Assembly: GCA_003023695.1 (NCBI GenBank)
Contig: PXYW01000004.1
Span: 14,613 to 78,612 of the forward strand
Origin: Sulfobacillus benefaciens
GTDB lineage: Bacteria; Bacillota; Sulfobacillia; Sulfobacillales; Sulfobacillaceae
Length of the DNA: 64,000 nucleotides
Reading direction: 5' to 3'
Shown: positions 34,348 to 43,832 of the stretch, in pieces
Position numbering within the stretch: the stretch's first letter is position 1
Layout: each line of letters begins with the position of its first letter
Made by a program: the position numbers and the translations under genes
Notes under the pieces: model-generated
The model's database searches: none
Seen by the model: only the letters and a program-made list of their open reading frames with translations
What the model was told of the DNA's origin: nothing

Positions 34348-35952
34348 TCAAACCCCTCCGTTGTCGGCGTCAGACGAGGTCTTTAACAATCGACGCATGA
34401 CCTTGCCGGTAGCGGATACAGGCAAAGCTGGCACGATAAAGACCTCCCGGGGAACTTTGTAATCAGCCATGTGATTTTTGGCCCAATCCACCAATTCCTC
34501 CGGACTTAAAGCAGCCCCGTGCTTTAATACAACAAACGCGGCGACTACTTCCCCACGATACGGATGGGATTTGCCAATGACTGCCACTTGTTGTATGGCC
34601 GGATGGCGAATTAACAGCTCTTCTACATCTTCCGGAAACACACTATATCCAGAAACCTTAATCATCTCTTTGAGGCGCCCCTGGAAATATAAGTAGCCGT
34701 CTGCGTCTAAATATCCCATGTCTCCGGTCGCCACAAAACCAGATTTTAGTGTTTTTTGGGTTGCCTCAGGTTGATTCCAATACCCGGCAAACACCCCCCG
34801 ATTTTTTATCCAAATTTCCCCGCTATCGCCTGAGGCTACGTTGTCCCCCGTGTTCGGATCCACGATGCGTATCTTGGTATCCTGGATCGGTTTCCCGACC
34901 GAACCCCAGCGAATTCTATGCACGGGCATATAGGTGTCTGCAGTGTGGGTTTCCGTGAGTCCGTAAGCGGCTTCGTGAATAATTGCTTTGGTTTTGACAA
35001 GCCATTCTGCAGCCAAAGACTCGGTCAAGGGTATTCCAAAACTGGTACACAGATTATGACGAAGCGAACGCATACGAACATCGTCGGGATTCAGCCGATC
35101 CAAGACTGCCCGGTTCATCGGAGCCACGCTATACCAGAAGCTGCAATGATATTGCTCTATAGCGGCGATGACGGTGTCAGGATCAAACTGATGGATCATG
35201 ACTTGGGTGGCGCCCAAATAAATTGGCACGTTGAGCCCCATCAATAACCCAGCTATATGGGATAATGGCATTACTGTCAAAAAGATGTCCTTAGCCGTTG
35301 CGCCATTAGCCTCGCTGCCAGCAGCAGCCTTGAAGAGCGCGTTGTCATAGGTCAACATTGCTCCTTTGGGCATACCGGTGGAGCCCGACGTATACATCAT
35401 CAACGACACCTGATCTAAACGCGGAGTGACATGCGGGGGATCTCCGTTGATTTCCTCCAGGACCTGCCATGAGTCAACTCCCGGATCATCGCTGGAAGGA
35501 CCTGGACTGTCGGGCAAGGGCCATGGCAGCACGGGATGCTCCGGCAAAAACTCTCGATAGTTGGTGACCAGCACCCGTGCCATCGGCACCGATAACCGGA
35601 CGGTCTCCCAATGTGGAAACAACCGGTTTTCGGTAATTAATACCGTGGCCCCGCTGTTTTGCAACTGGTATTCCAACTCCCACGCTTTAAATAACGGACT
35701 GACCGGTGTGACGATAGCCCCTATTTTTTGTGCCCCTAAAAACGCCATCACATATTGAGGACAATTTCCTAAATATAACGCCACCCGATCCCCGGATTTA
35801 ACTCCTTGGTGCGTCAGCCAAATCGCAATGCGATCACTGTATCGATTCAGCTCGCCATAAGTGATGTTGCGGCCGTACCAAATAATGGCTGCCCGATTTG
35901 GATGAGATCTTGCATGATCACGCAAATATTCATGCAGTGGCAGATGGTTCAT
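34348..35952 (-). CDS. Acyl-CoA ligase (AMP-binding, class I adenylate-forming)
   Basis: 534 residues. Phosphate-binding motif MMYTSGSTGMPKGAMLTYDN near residue 190, AYGLTETHTA (ATP/Mg), GDMGYLDADGYLYFQGRLKEMIKVSGYSVFPEDVEELL and the catalytic Lys near the C-terminus in PVSATGKVMRRLL. It forms acyl-CoA from a carboxylic acid, ATP and CoA. AGGAGGG precedes ATG 35952. Last gene of the seven-gene minus-strand acyl-CoA operon. Pairing with the kinase/dehydrogenase genes suggests it may activate a hydroxy or keto acid; a medium- or long-chain fatty acid is the alternative. Confidence 0.92.
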   Translation of the reverse strand: MNHLPLHEYLRDHARSHPNRAAIIWYGRNITYGELNRYSDRIAIWLTHQGVKSGDRVALYLGNCPQYVMAFLGAQKIGAIVTPVSPLFKAWELEYQLQNSGATVLITENRLFPHWETVRLSVPMARVLVTNYREFLPEHPVLPWPLPDSPGPSSDDPGVDSWQVLEEINGDPPHVTPRLDQVSLMMYTSGSTGMPKGAMLTYDNALFKAAAGSEANGATAKDIFLTVMPLSHIAGLLMGLNVPIYLGATQVMIHQFDPDTVIAAIEQYHCSFWYSVAPMNRAVLDRLNPDDVRMRSLRHNLCTSFGIPLTESLAAEWLVKTKAIIHEAAYGLTETHTADTYMPVHRIRWGSVGKPIQDTKIRIVDPNTGDNVASGDSGEIWIKNRGVFAGYWNQPEATQKTLKSGFVATGDMGYLDADGYLYFQGRLKEMIKVSGYSVFPEDVEELLIRHPAIQQVAVIGKSHPYRGEVVAAFVVLKHGAALSPEELVDWAKNHMADYKVPREVFIVPALPVSATGKVMRRLLKTSSDADNGGV

Positions 35953-35968
35953 CTCAATCCCTCCTGTT

Positions 35969-37495
35969 TCAAAACCCGGTAGGCCAATTGGCTAGTTTTC
36001 GTTTTCCCATGATAGGTCCTGCAGATCGCAGCGAGCGAAAAACCCGGGTAAGATATCGCCGAGTGGTCTTGGGGTCAATCACGTCGTGAATCCAGTACTG
36101 CCCGGCTGCCGGATATGGCGACACCTCAAACTGCCACTGCTGCAAAAGTTCCTGACGCAACTGATCCGGGTTGTCGGAAGCTTCCAGTTGCTTTTTATAC
36201 ACAACATTGATGCCCACCTCTGGACCGGTAAAGCTAATCTCGGCACCGGGCCATGCTACGACCAAATCCGAACCCATTTGCGGCCCCGCCATATTGCTAT
36301 ACGCAGCTCCAATACTTTTACGCACCACCACAGAGATTTTTGGAACGGTCGCCCACGCCAGAGCCTGATTCCACACCATAATTTTGGTAGGCATCTTCTT
36401 TTGCTCTGCTAAACTGCCGACGCGAAATCCGGGAATGTCGTGCAAAAACACCAATGGGATATGAAAGGAATCACACCAGCAAATAAACGCGGTGGCTTTA
36501 TCCGCTTCATCGGGTCCTGCGGCGCCCGCCTGCACCAACGGCTGATTCGCCACAACCCCCACCGCTTGCCCGTCCAGGCGGGCCAAGCTGGTCAGCAGTG
36601 CAGCGCCAAACCTCTCGCCCACTTCAAATACGCTGCCTTGGTCAAAAATATTTTGCACTAGACGACGCATATCGTACGCTTGTTGTCGGCGAAGAGGCAC
36701 CAGCTGTCCCACATCGTCCAACACCCGATGGGGGTCGTCAGTACTTGGCCCCGTCGGCGGCGCTTCTCCACCATGGGCAGGCAAATAACTCCAAACCTTT
36801 TTTAAAGTATCCAACGCTTCTGATTCCGTCTTCGCGACATGATCGACTTGCCCAGTCATAACAGCTTGAACAGATACCCCACCCAGGTCTTCGGGGTTAA
36901 TCCGTTCTCCGGTGGCCACCTCCAACATGCGGGGACCAACGGCTGCCATCGTGGTTCCTTGGACTTGGGTGACAAAGTCCGATGACACCGCAGTCCAGGT
37001 CGGGCCACCAAAACTATCGCCTAAAATCGCTGTCAAGAGAGGAACCTGACGTCCATGACGCAAAAGATCAATAGGCATCATCGATTGACTGATGCCATCA
37101 GATCCCATGCCGTCAGGAATTCTCAGCCCGCCACCTTCAGCTAAATGAAAAATCGGCAAACGATGCTTGACTGCATATTCGTGAAAATGATGCCACTTGC
37201 GCAAGTGAACTCTACCTTCAGTCCCAGCTAACACCCCGTTGTCAATGGCTACTACCACGGCTTGACGCCCAGCTACACTCGCTATTCCGCCAATTATGCC
37301 ATCCGCAGGAGTACGCGTTTCAAATCCAGGTACGTCCGAGTGGCTTAACCGGCCCCATTCCAAAAACGAGTCGGCATCCACCAAATAGTCAATGCGTTGC
37401 CGCGCAGACCAGGATCCTCCACGACTCCGGGCTTCGGAAGCCCGTTGCCGACGCTCGGTTAAATCGGCCACCACATCATCGAAATTTCGATCCAC
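35969..37495 (-). CDS. Acyl-CoA carboxylase, carboxyltransferase (beta) subunit
   Basis: 508 residues of the biotin-dependent carboxyltransferase family (PccB/MccB/AccD type). Two crotonase-like halves: RTPADGIIGGIASVAGRQ, HLAEGGGLRIPDG and DSFGGPTWTAVSSDFV in the first, NQPLVQAGAAGPDEADKATAFICWCD, LHDIPGFRVGSLAEQ and GAAYSNMAGPQMGSDLVVAWP in the second. It carboxylates propionyl-, methylcrotonyl- or a similar acyl-CoA; the biotin carboxylase and carrier subunits are not in this window. Starts at GTG 37495. The intact oxyanion-hole Gly pairs suggest an active enzyme. In this operon it could handle propionyl-CoA released by odd-chain or levulinate-type degradation. Confidence 0.9.
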   Translation of the reverse strand: MDRNFDDVVADLTERRQRASEARSRGGSWSARQRIDYLVDADSFLEWGRLSHSDVPGFETRTPADGIIGGIASVAGRQAVVVAIDNGVLAGTEGRVHLRKWHHFHEYAVKHRLPIFHLAEGGGLRIPDGMGSDGISQSMMPIDLLRHGRQVPLLTAILGDSFGGPTWTAVSSDFVTQVQGTTMAAVGPRMLEVATGERINPEDLGGVSVQAVMTGQVDHVAKTESEALDTLKKVWSYLPAHGGEAPPTGPSTDDPHRVLDDVGQLVPLRRQQAYDMRRLVQNIFDQGSVFEVGERFGAALLTSLARLDGQAVGVVANQPLVQAGAAGPDEADKATAFICWCDSFHIPLVFLHDIPGFRVGSLAEQKKMPTKIMVWNQALAWATVPKISVVVRKSIGAAYSNMAGPQMGSDLVVAWPGAEISFTGPEVGINVVYKKQLEASDNPDQLRQELLQQWQFEVSPYPAAGQYWIHDVIDPKTTRRYLTRVFRSLRSAGPIMGKRKLANWPTGF

Positions 37496-37516
37496 AACGT
37501 TTCCCCCACCCTGCGT

Positions 37517-38272
37517 TTACGGCCCGCCCCTCACGTAGAGCACTTGACCCGAAATGAATGCCGCATCATCAGAACACAAAAACGCCACCACATTGGCAAT
37601 ATCTTGCGGAATCCCTACCCGACGCAAAGGAATCTCCTGGCTTGCCATCTTTTTCAACTGTTCAAAATCCATACCCATGCGTTCTGCTGTTTGCCGGGTC
37701 ATTTCCGTTTCAATGAATCCCGGCGCGACCGCATTGACATTGATGTTATAAGGTCCCAACTCGATGGCTAGGGTTTTCGTGAACCCTTGCAACCCCGCCT
37801 TGGCTGCGGAGTAATTGGCCTGTCCGCGATTACCCAAGGCTGACGTTGATGACGTATTAACAATCTTCCCCCAGCGGACTGGCACCATATATTTTTGTGC
37901 CGCTTGGGCGCACAAAAACGATCCTTTCAGGTGCGTGTTCATCACCGCATCCCAATCCTGGTCGGACATTTTAAAAAGTAAGTTGTCCCGGGTAATTCCC
38001 GCGTTATTCACCAAGATCCCAATTCCCTGCCATAGATTCGCAACCTGTTCAAACGTGGCCTCGACTTGGTCTCTCTGACTAACATCACAAGCAAACGCTT
38101 CCGCGGTGCCCCCTGCCTCCCGGATAAGATTGCGGGTGGCTTCTGCGTCTTCTTGACGCAAATCCAACACCGCTACTATGGCACCTTCCTCGGCGAGACG
38201 TATCGCCTCGGCTTGTCCAATCCCGCGACCCGCACCGGTTACTACCGCAACGCGTCCTTTAAGTTTCCCCAT
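37517..38272 (-). CDS. SDR-family dehydrogenase (FabG-like)
   Basis: 251 residues. GRVAVVTGAGRGIGQAEAIRLAEEG (NAD(P) fold TGxxxGxG), VNNAGITRDN, catalytic Ser-Tyr-Lys in NTSSTSALGNRGQANYSAAKAG and NAVAPGFIETEMT. Start ATG 38272 gives the usual N-terminus; a longer open frame extends upstream into the spacer before the enoyl-CoA hydratase gene. It would reduce or oxidise a 3-oxo/3-hydroxy-acyl-CoA or another hydroxy acyl intermediate. Second of two SDR genes in the operon, so they probably act on different positions. Confidence 0.9.
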   Translation of the reverse strand: MGKLKGRVAVVTGAGRGIGQAEAIRLAEEGAIVAVLDLRQEDAEATRNLIREAGGTAEAFACDVSQRDQVEATFEQVANLWQGIGILVNNAGITRDNLLFKMSDQDWDAVMNTHLKGSFLCAQAAQKYMVPVRWGKIVNTSSTSALGNRGQANYSAAKAGLQGFTKTLAIELGPYNINVNAVAPGFIETEMTRQTAERMGMDFEQLKKMASQEIPLRRVGIPQDIANVVAFLCSDDAAFISGQVLYVRGGP

Positions 38273-38303
38273 AGCATGGTCACACTCCCTTAGTGAATGG
38301 TTA

Positions 38304-39083
38304 TCAACGGCCTTCAAATTGCGGACGCCTTTTTTCTAGAAACGCCGTAACCCCTTCTTTGTGGTCATGGCTAGCAACCATGTGCGGTTGAGTAGCTTGC
38401 TCAGCTCGCAGCATCTCTTCCAAGGTGCTGGAAAACGACTTGTCGGCCAATAGTTTCATTTGCCCAATGGCCAGTCCTGGGCCATGCACCAGGCGATCCA
38501 TCAATGCCTCGGTTGCTGATTGCAGTTGTTCTGAGGGCACCACTCGGTTGACAATCCCTAAATCACGGGCCTCGGACGCAGAAATAGGGTCTCCCAGAAA
38601 CAAAAGTTCTTTGGCTTTGTGCGGTCCGAGCAATCGCGGCAGAAAGTACATTCCGCCACCATCGGAAATCAGTCCCACTTGGACAAAACTCATCACAAAC
38701 TTGGCGTCCTCAGCAGCCACAATTAAATCGCAGGCCAATGCCAAGTTAAAGCCGGCACCAACGCAAAACCCGTGCACTTGAGCCACGACCGGTTTGGCAA
38801 GATGTTTTAAGGCAAGCACGGCTTGATTTAATCGGCCCACATACTCTTCGACGATATCGGGATTGGCGGCTTGCATGGCACGTACGTCTCCCCCTGTGCA
38901 AAACGCCCGCCCTGCTCCTTTAATGACCACACCTTTAATCGATTCGTCTAAGGCAATCTTGTTCATGGTCGTGGTAATGCCATCCACAATCTCTTCACTC
39001 AGCGCATTCAATACCTCGGGGCGGTTCAGTGTAACCCACGCTACACTGCCCTTTTGTTCCACTAAAAGTTCCGCTGCCGCCAT
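38304..39083 (-). CDS. Enoyl-CoA hydratase/isomerase (crotonase family)
   Basis: 259 residues. VAWVTLNRPEVLNALSEEIV, then the oxyanion hole KGAGRAFCTGGDVRAM and QVHGFCVGAGFNLALACDLIVAAEDAKFVMSFVQVGLISDGGGMYFLPRLLG. The second catalytic position of mitochondrial-type hydratases (Glu in the loop before GGG) is Asp here (ISDGGG), so isomerase or other crotonase chemistry is possible. Start ATG 39083, with AGGGGAG upstream; the open frame continues 25 codons without a better site. Confidence 0.9.
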   Translation of the reverse strand: MAAAELLVEQKGSVAWVTLNRPEVLNALSEEIVDGITTTMNKIALDESIKGVVIKGAGRAFCTGGDVRAMQAANPDIVEEYVGRLNQAVLALKHLAKPVVAQVHGFCVGAGFNLALACDLIVAAEDAKFVMSFVQVGLISDGGGMYFLPRLLGPHKAKELLFLGDPISASEARDLGIVNRVVPSEQLQSATEALMDRLVHGPGLAIGQMKLLADKSFSSTLEEMLRAEQATQPHMVASHDHKEGVTAFLEKRRPQFEGR

Positions 39084-39106
39084 TTTTGATGAATCTCCCC
39101 TCGTGA

Positions 39107-40165
39107 CTAAATTTGACGCAAATGTGGCCGTGTAGACAAAGCGTAATCGACCAGCCACTCCACCACTTGGTTCATGTCGGCAAACCGAGGATCTTGAGTC
39201 TGACCGCGGTGGTATCGATAATAGATTTGGGCAACGATCACGGCAAGTTTAAAATAGGCAAAGGTCAGGTAATAGGAAAAATGAGTCAAATCACGACCGC
39301 TTAATCGGGCATATTCAGAAATCCATCGATCCCGGCTCCAAAACCCAGGCAATATCGTGATTTTTTCGTGGAGCGCATTCTTCATCCGTTCATCGTCGTT
39401 GTCCTGAATCCAGTAACTCATAGCGACCGCCACATCCGCTATCGGATCCCCGACAGTGCTCATTTCCCAATCAAAAATTCCTGCCACATCATGATAATCT
39501 GGATCAAACACCATATTATTCAGTTTGTAATCGTAATGAATAATCGTCGGTGGAGGCGAGGGTGGAACATGGTTCAAAAGCCACTGGGTCAATTCTTGAT
39601 CTCCTGCAATGTCAGCAATTTTTGCCCGCTGGTAACGCCCAATCCAACCTTCCACTTGACGCCGCAAAAACCCTTCGGGTTTAACCCTAGACTCGAGTCC
39701 GGTGCGTTTCCAGTCCACTGCATGCAAATCCACCATGCGCTCGACCAATATTTTGGAAATGCGTTCGCCGAGTGTGGGCGTGTATCCTCCGGGTTCAAGG
39801 GTCTCCTCCAACAATACCCCAGGACGATGCTCCATTAAAAAGAACGTACTTCCCAGCACCGAAGCGTCAGTACAGAGCGCAATAGGTTTAGGAGCCCAGG
39901 GAAATACGGGATAGATACCAACAAGCCACTCATATTCACGCACCATATCATGAGCCTTCGGCGGCACCGGTCCCAGCGGAGGGCGGCGCAAAACATAATC
40001 TTGCCCTCCAAGAGACAACAGATAGGTCAAATTAGAACGGCCTGCGGCAAATTGCCAAATCTGCAGAGGCGCTCCAGGCAAATCCGGTATCGCATTGCGC
40101 AAATATGATTCCAGGCGCACGATATCGAGTTCTTCTCCAGATCTCATTGGCGTAAGTTGCGACAT
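39107..40165 (-). CDS. APH-type phosphotransferase (ACAD10/11 and LvaA-like kinase)
   Basis: 352 residues of aminoglycoside phosphotransferase fold: WQFAAGRSNLTYLLSLGGQDYVLRRPPLGPVPPKAHDMVREY (ATP-binding), FFLMEHRPGVLLEE, the Brenner catalytic motif HYDYKLNNMVFDPD and metal-binding FDWEMSTVGDPIADVA. This subgroup sits beside acyl-CoA dehydrogenases; in Pseudomonas putida LvaA and in animal ACAD10/11 it phosphorylates the 4-hydroxyl of 4-hydroxyacyl-CoA. That function is inferred from the family and the neighbouring dehydrogenase. ATG 40165 has AGGAG about 10 bases upstream. Confidence 0.88.
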   Translation of the reverse strand: MSQLTPMRSGEELDIVRLESYLRNAIPDLPGAPLQIWQFAAGRSNLTYLLSLGGQDYVLRRPPLGPVPPKAHDMVREYEWLVGIYPVFPWAPKPIALCTDASVLGSTFFLMEHRPGVLLEETLEPGGYTPTLGERISKILVERMVDLHAVDWKRTGLESRVKPEGFLRRQVEGWIGRYQRAKIADIAGDQELTQWLLNHVPPSPPPTIIHYDYKLNNMVFDPDYHDVAGIFDWEMSTVGDPIADVAVAMSYWIQDNDDERMKNALHEKITILPGFWSRDRWISEYARLSGRDLTHFSYYLTFAYFKLAVIVAQIYYRYHRGQTQDPRFADMNQVVEWLVDYALSTRPHLRQI

Positions 40166-40183
40166 ATTTTCACCGCTCCTCAT

Positions 40184-40954
40184 TCACACGGATTGACCAC
40201 CATCAACCACGATGACTGCCCCGGTCATGTAATCGGAAGCCTTTGACGCCAACAACACCGCAATACCCTTGATATCGTCTGGCGCGCCAAAGCGTTTGAG
40301 CGGCGTGGAGTCTAAAAGAAACTCGGCATTTTGTTCAATAATGGCCCGGGACATCTTGGTCGGGAAAAACCCCGGAGCGATGGCGTTCACTTGAATTCCC
40401 AACGGGCCCCATTTCACCGCCAAATCTCGAGTCAACGCAATAATGGCTCCCTTGCTTGTGCTATAACCGACGGCATCCAGCGCCCGAGGATTACTGCCGC
40501 GAAGTCCTGCGACCGATGCAATATTAATGATCTTTCCAGAGTGTTGCGGTATCATGACACGCGCTGCCTGTTGACTCATTAAAAACGTCCCGGTAACGTT
40601 GACCTCCATCACCTTATGCCAGGCTTCAATCGGCATGTCGACCGCCGGTGCCCCCCAACTGGCTCCGCTGTTATTGACCACAATATCTAGTGAATGAAAT
40701 TCTTCAATAGTGGTATTAACGACTTGTGCTACTTGTTCAGGAGAACTTACATCCAGCGGCAGTGCCAAAGCCTTTCCCCCGAGCTTCACCAATGCGTCGG
40801 CGGTCTCCTCGCAAGCCGCCAATTTCCGTGAGCACACTACCAGGTTAGCTCCCGCTTCGGCCAAAGCCTCCGCCATGACCCGGCCCAGTCCGCGCCCTCC
40901 TCCAGTGACAATGGCCGTCTTGCCATGGCAATCAAATAGTTCTTGGACCTTCAG
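40184..40954 (-). CDS. SDR-family dehydrogenase with probable CTG start
   Basis: 256 residues when read from CTG at 40952-40954. Its cofactor motif AIVTGGGRGLGRVMAE lies upstream of the first ATG (40876), so that ATG cannot be the true start. Between the preceding gene's TAA (40973-40975) and the motif there is no ATG, GTG or TTG, but CTG at 40954 has AAGGAGG 7 bases upstream. Catalytic Ser-Tyr-Lys are seen in NIASVAGLRGSNPRALDAVGYSTSKGA, with NNSGASWGAP. Likely a 3-hydroxyacyl-CoA or similar alcohol dehydrogenase; it resembles LvaD-like SDRs in position. The end overlaps the phosphotransferase leader. Confidence 0.85.
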   Translation of the reverse strand: MKVQELFDCHGKTAIVTGGGRGLGRVMAEALAEAGANLVVCSRKLAACEETADALVKLGGKALALPLDVSSPEQVAQVVNTTIEEFHSLDIVVNNSGASWGAPAVDMPIEAWHKVMEVNVTGTFLMSQQAARVMIPQHSGKIINIASVAGLRGSNPRALDAVGYSTSKGAIIALTRDLAVKWGPLGIQVNAIAPGFFPTKMSRAIIEQNAEFLLDSTPLKRFGAPDDIKGIAVLLASKASDYMTGAVIVVDGGQSV

Positions 40955-40972
40955 AAAAACCCCTCCTTCCCT

Positions 40973-42178
40973 TTAGGAACGGTATTGTCTCAACTCGTCA
41001 CGAGCCAACTGGTCCAAATGCACCTCATCGGGACCGTCTGCAATGCGCAGCGTGCGTGCATTGGCCCACATACGGGCTAAGGGAAAGTCATCGCTGACGC
41101 CGGCTCCGCCAAATGTCTGAATGGCACGATCCAGCACCGAGAGTGCCACGTTTGGCGCCACCACTTTGATCATGGCAATTTCGCGCCGCGCTGCCTTATT
41201 CCCTTCGGTGTCCATCTTATAGGCGGCCCATTGGGTTAATAATCGAGCTTGATCAATCGCTATCCTAGATTGTGCAATCCACTGGCGAATCACGCCTTGA
41301 TCAGCCAAAGATTTCCCAAAGGTTTCCCGGGTTAACGATCTGCGGGCCATCAATTCCAAAGCACGTTCGGCTGCCCCAATCATCCGCATCGAGTGGTGAA
41401 TTCGTCCCGGTCCGAGCCTCCCCTGAGCAATGGCAAATCCTTTCCCTTCACCCCAAATGATATTATCTTCCGGAACCCTAACCTGGTCAAAAGTGATCTC
41501 GCCATGCCCATGCGGCGCATCGTCATAGCCAAAAACCGGCAGTACCCGTGTAACCGTCACTCCAGGCGTATCCAGCGGCACCAGAATCATTGATTGACGT
41601 TCATATTTAGGACCTTCGGGATTGGTTAATCCCATGACAATCGACACTCGGCATTGGGGATGACCAGCACCGGACGACCACCATTTGCGCCCATTAATGA
41701 CATATTCATGCCCATCTTTGACAATTTGGGTACGGATATTAGTAGCGTCAGACGACGCCACATCGGGCTCCGTCATTGAAAAACAGGAGCGGATAGTGCC
41801 ATCTAACAACGGTTTGAGCCAGGTTTCCTTTTGTGCTTCTGACCCGTAGCGAACTAAAACCTCCATATTACCGGTATCCGGTGCATCACAATTGAAGACC
41901 TCAGCGGCGAAGTAGGCACGTCCCATGATCTCCGCCAATGGCGCATATTCCGTGTTCGTCAACCCCGCACCATATTCCGATTCTGGCAAAAATAGATTCC
42001 ACAATCCTTGTTTTCGAGCTTTTTGTTTCAACTCCTCTATAATTGGCGGCACCGCAAACCCGAGTTCACGGACTTGCCGTTCATAAAGATGCTCGTTAGG
42101 GTAAATGTAGTCATCCATAAACTTTGTTAGTTGCTTTTGTAACTCTTGTGCTCGTTCGGACATAGCAAATGGTGTCAT
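40973..42178 (-). CDS. Acyl-CoA dehydrogenase (ACAD10/11, LvaC-like)
   Basis: 401 residues, FAD flavoprotein. N-terminal helical domain; [42 protein letters not shown] is the FAD-binding middle domain, and [61 protein letters not shown] the C-terminal domain. Proteins of this group next to an APH kinase remove the phosphate from 4-phosphoacyl-CoA. Whether it is an eliminase or an ordinary 2,3-dehydrogenase is not decided by the sequence. Start ATG 42178: GGAGG lies 8 bases before it, and the longer frame has no site. First gene of the operon; a palindrome lies between its -35 and -10. Confidence 0.9.
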   Translation of the reverse strand: MTPFAMSERAQELQKQLTKFMDDYIYPNEHLYERQVRELGFAVPPIIEELKQKARKQGLWNLFLPESEYGAGLTNTEYAPLAEIMGRAYFAAEVFNCDAPDTGNMEVLVRYGSEAQKETWLKPLLDGTIRSCFSMTEPDVASSDATNIRTQIVKDGHEYVINGRKWWSSGAGHPQCRVSIVMGLTNPEGPKYERQSMILVPLDTPGVTVTRVLPVFGYDDAPHGHGEITFDQVRVPEDNIIWGEGKGFAIAQGRLGPGRIHHSMRMIGAAERALELMARRSLTRETFGKSLADQGVIRQWIAQSRIAIDQARLLTQWAAYKMDTEGNKAARREIAMIKVVAPNVALSVLDRAIQTFGGAGVSDDFPLARMWANARTLRIADGPDEVHLDQLARDELRQYRS

Positions 42179-42196
42179 CGGTACTGCCTCCTCGAA

Positions 42197-42222
42197 CATA
42201 CTGACTGACGAGTATGGTTCAA
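42197..42222 (-). promoter_or_regulatory. Promoter and palindromic operator of the acyl-CoA operon
   Basis: Minus strand TTGAAC (42217-42222), a 16-base spacer, TATGTT (about 42195-42200). Within it CATACT (42197-42202) and AGTATG (42211-42216) are inverted repeats around GACTGACG. The left half, AACATACTGACTG, matches the site at 51691-51703. Confidence 0.5.
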
Positions 42223-42226
42223 GCAT

Positions 42227-43440
42227 ACCCTATTTTAATGGGTTCCCCAAGAGATCTTTTTACCCTTAAGACTCAGACTCCGCATGTCACCAAATGGAAA
42301 TTACCATAGTAGATATTCTGGGCAGCCAGCAATCCCCGTCTCAACATCGTGTCTCGCCAGAGAGCAGACGTGCGCTATTATCATGTATTGTTTCCGCAAT
42401 CATTGCACCCCTTGTGCACCATCCGACCTGGCAATAGCTCGATATAGTCGTTCCTGCGGGATTCGCGTGGCGCGCTATCAGTGAGCAATGGAATGTAGTG
42501 AGCTTGCAAGTTTATCCCTTATTGGATAATTAGCTCACTGAGCATCTGAGCAACCATGATCATATAGACGGATGAAAGCAGATTTATCGGCCCATGAAAG
42601 ACTTTACCCAAAGTGGAAAATTTTGGCCGTGATTCGGCTTACATGTGTACTTTTGGCCTATAAGTGCTTTACGGCAACCTTTGAGGACGACTGAACGGGG
42701 CTCGTGTAGCGCTATAATTGGCCAACTATTGGTTTATTTCGTGGCCAACAATTGGCTAAAGTCACACCATTGATTCATGAGATTGGTTGGGTGTGCCGAA
42801 CGGTGCTGCAGTGGCGCAGTCATCAACACTTTCATCAGCACGAGCGAGACGAAGCTATATGCACAGTGTTCTCCATGGATGCCGAATCCGCATTTTCCAG
42901 AATACCCAAAACGTCTCAGATGTATTCAGGCGCGCCGCCGTCGCTTGGACGGGGGGTTCACTAGAAAGAAAGAGCAGGCACTGGAGGAAGAAGTAGTATC
43001 CCGAAATATTAGGGATTACTTGTTCGTGTCTTAAGTCACACTGCAAAACACTCTACAGCCTTGCTGGTATCCAAATCGGGTGCATTCCGTTGTAAAATCC
43101 GCTGCCCGTCCCATGACAACCGCAGAACGGTTCGGTTGGCCTTGAATGCGGCGTCACCATGAAGCCATGGAATAGGTGTTTTGGAGCCACAGCGTAGATG
43201 CGAAGAAGTGCTGACTTCGTTTCTGTACGAGGGTTCCAGCGCATCGGGGCAACCCCATAGACGCCTGAGTGCGGTTCTTCTAATCCCGGCCGAATCCTTC
43301 CGGGGACACCAAATTATTTGTGGCCCCACAAGGGTTTCCGGGTTTTCACCGTTGCCAACGCAGACGGTGATTTTTATTTTGTGTGCCTATAGTGTGCCGT
43401 TTCCAAACAGGAGGCTTTCGGGTTTTCTCGTAGCCTGCTG
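42227..43440. other. Gene-poor region with mobile-element remains
   Basis: About 1.2 kb with no gene I can support. It holds AGTGGAAAATTTTGGCCG and later GTACTTTTGGCC (about 42610-42660), which recall repeats at IS21-type ends; a near-direct repeat GGCCAACTATTGG/GGCCAACAATTGG (42721-42757); and a T-rich hairpin (43353-43385). Short open frames here lack ribosome sites and familiar motifs. Confidence 0.45.
43353..43385 (+). terminator. Terminator-like hairpin in the mobile remnant region
   Basis: TCACCGT and ACGGTGA flank a 9-to-10-base loop, followed by TTTTTATTTT. No gene directly upstream is recognisable. Confidence 0.4.
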
Positions 43441-43590
43441 TTACAACGTCGGCAACACATGACTGTAGGTGTCTAGGGTGAGAGTAATACTCGCATGTCC
43501 GAGTCGTTCACTGACCACCTTGGGGTTTTCGCCTGCCACTAGGAGCAATATGGCACGCGTATGACGCTTATGTAGCCGGTAGCATAAGCG
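43441..43590 (-). pseudogene. Tyrosine recombinase (integrase) C-terminal remnant
   Basis: Minus strand, ending at TAA 43441-43443. It reads HKRHTRAILLLVAGENPK, then VVSERLGHASITLTLDTYSH, matching the phage-integrase catalytic end: RHT box, LGH and the Tyr nucleophile. The HDLRHT box is one residue short (LHKRHT), and no upstream catalytic domain is present, so it is a fragment. A 12-bp perfect inverted repeat (ATGACGCTTATG, 43561-43594) lies over its upstream edge. Confidence 0.75.
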
Positions 43591-43701
43591 TCATTATGGG
43601 TCGACCACGGTTATGCGAAGTCACCCCCAGAGTAGCGCAATATAGAAAGGCTTCCACCCAATATCCTGTCACATAATGTTCAACGGCAAAGGTTTTCTAG
43701 C

Positions 43702-43832
43702 GTAACCGTCAAATCTTACCCACATTCCATTCGGCGCGGTGGCACGGCATACTCGGGTTAACACCCCGAGTAAAGGAGTGAACTGCCGATGACGACTACG
43801 GAACGTGAAACGCTTCAACAGGTCTGGAATGC
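43702..43832 (+). repeat. Left copy of long inverted repeat
   Basis: Aligns with the complement of 45034-45164 with about eight mismatches in the inner 125 bases (43708-43832). Contains CTCGGG/CCCGAG dyad, AAAGGAG and a start codon followed by the codons for MTTTERETLQQVW. Confidence 0.85.

Noticed and set aside
43036-43329. 97-codon minus-strand frame in the gene-poor region
   Set aside because: Starts weakly, no motif, and overlapping frames are equally open; it lies among mobile remnants.
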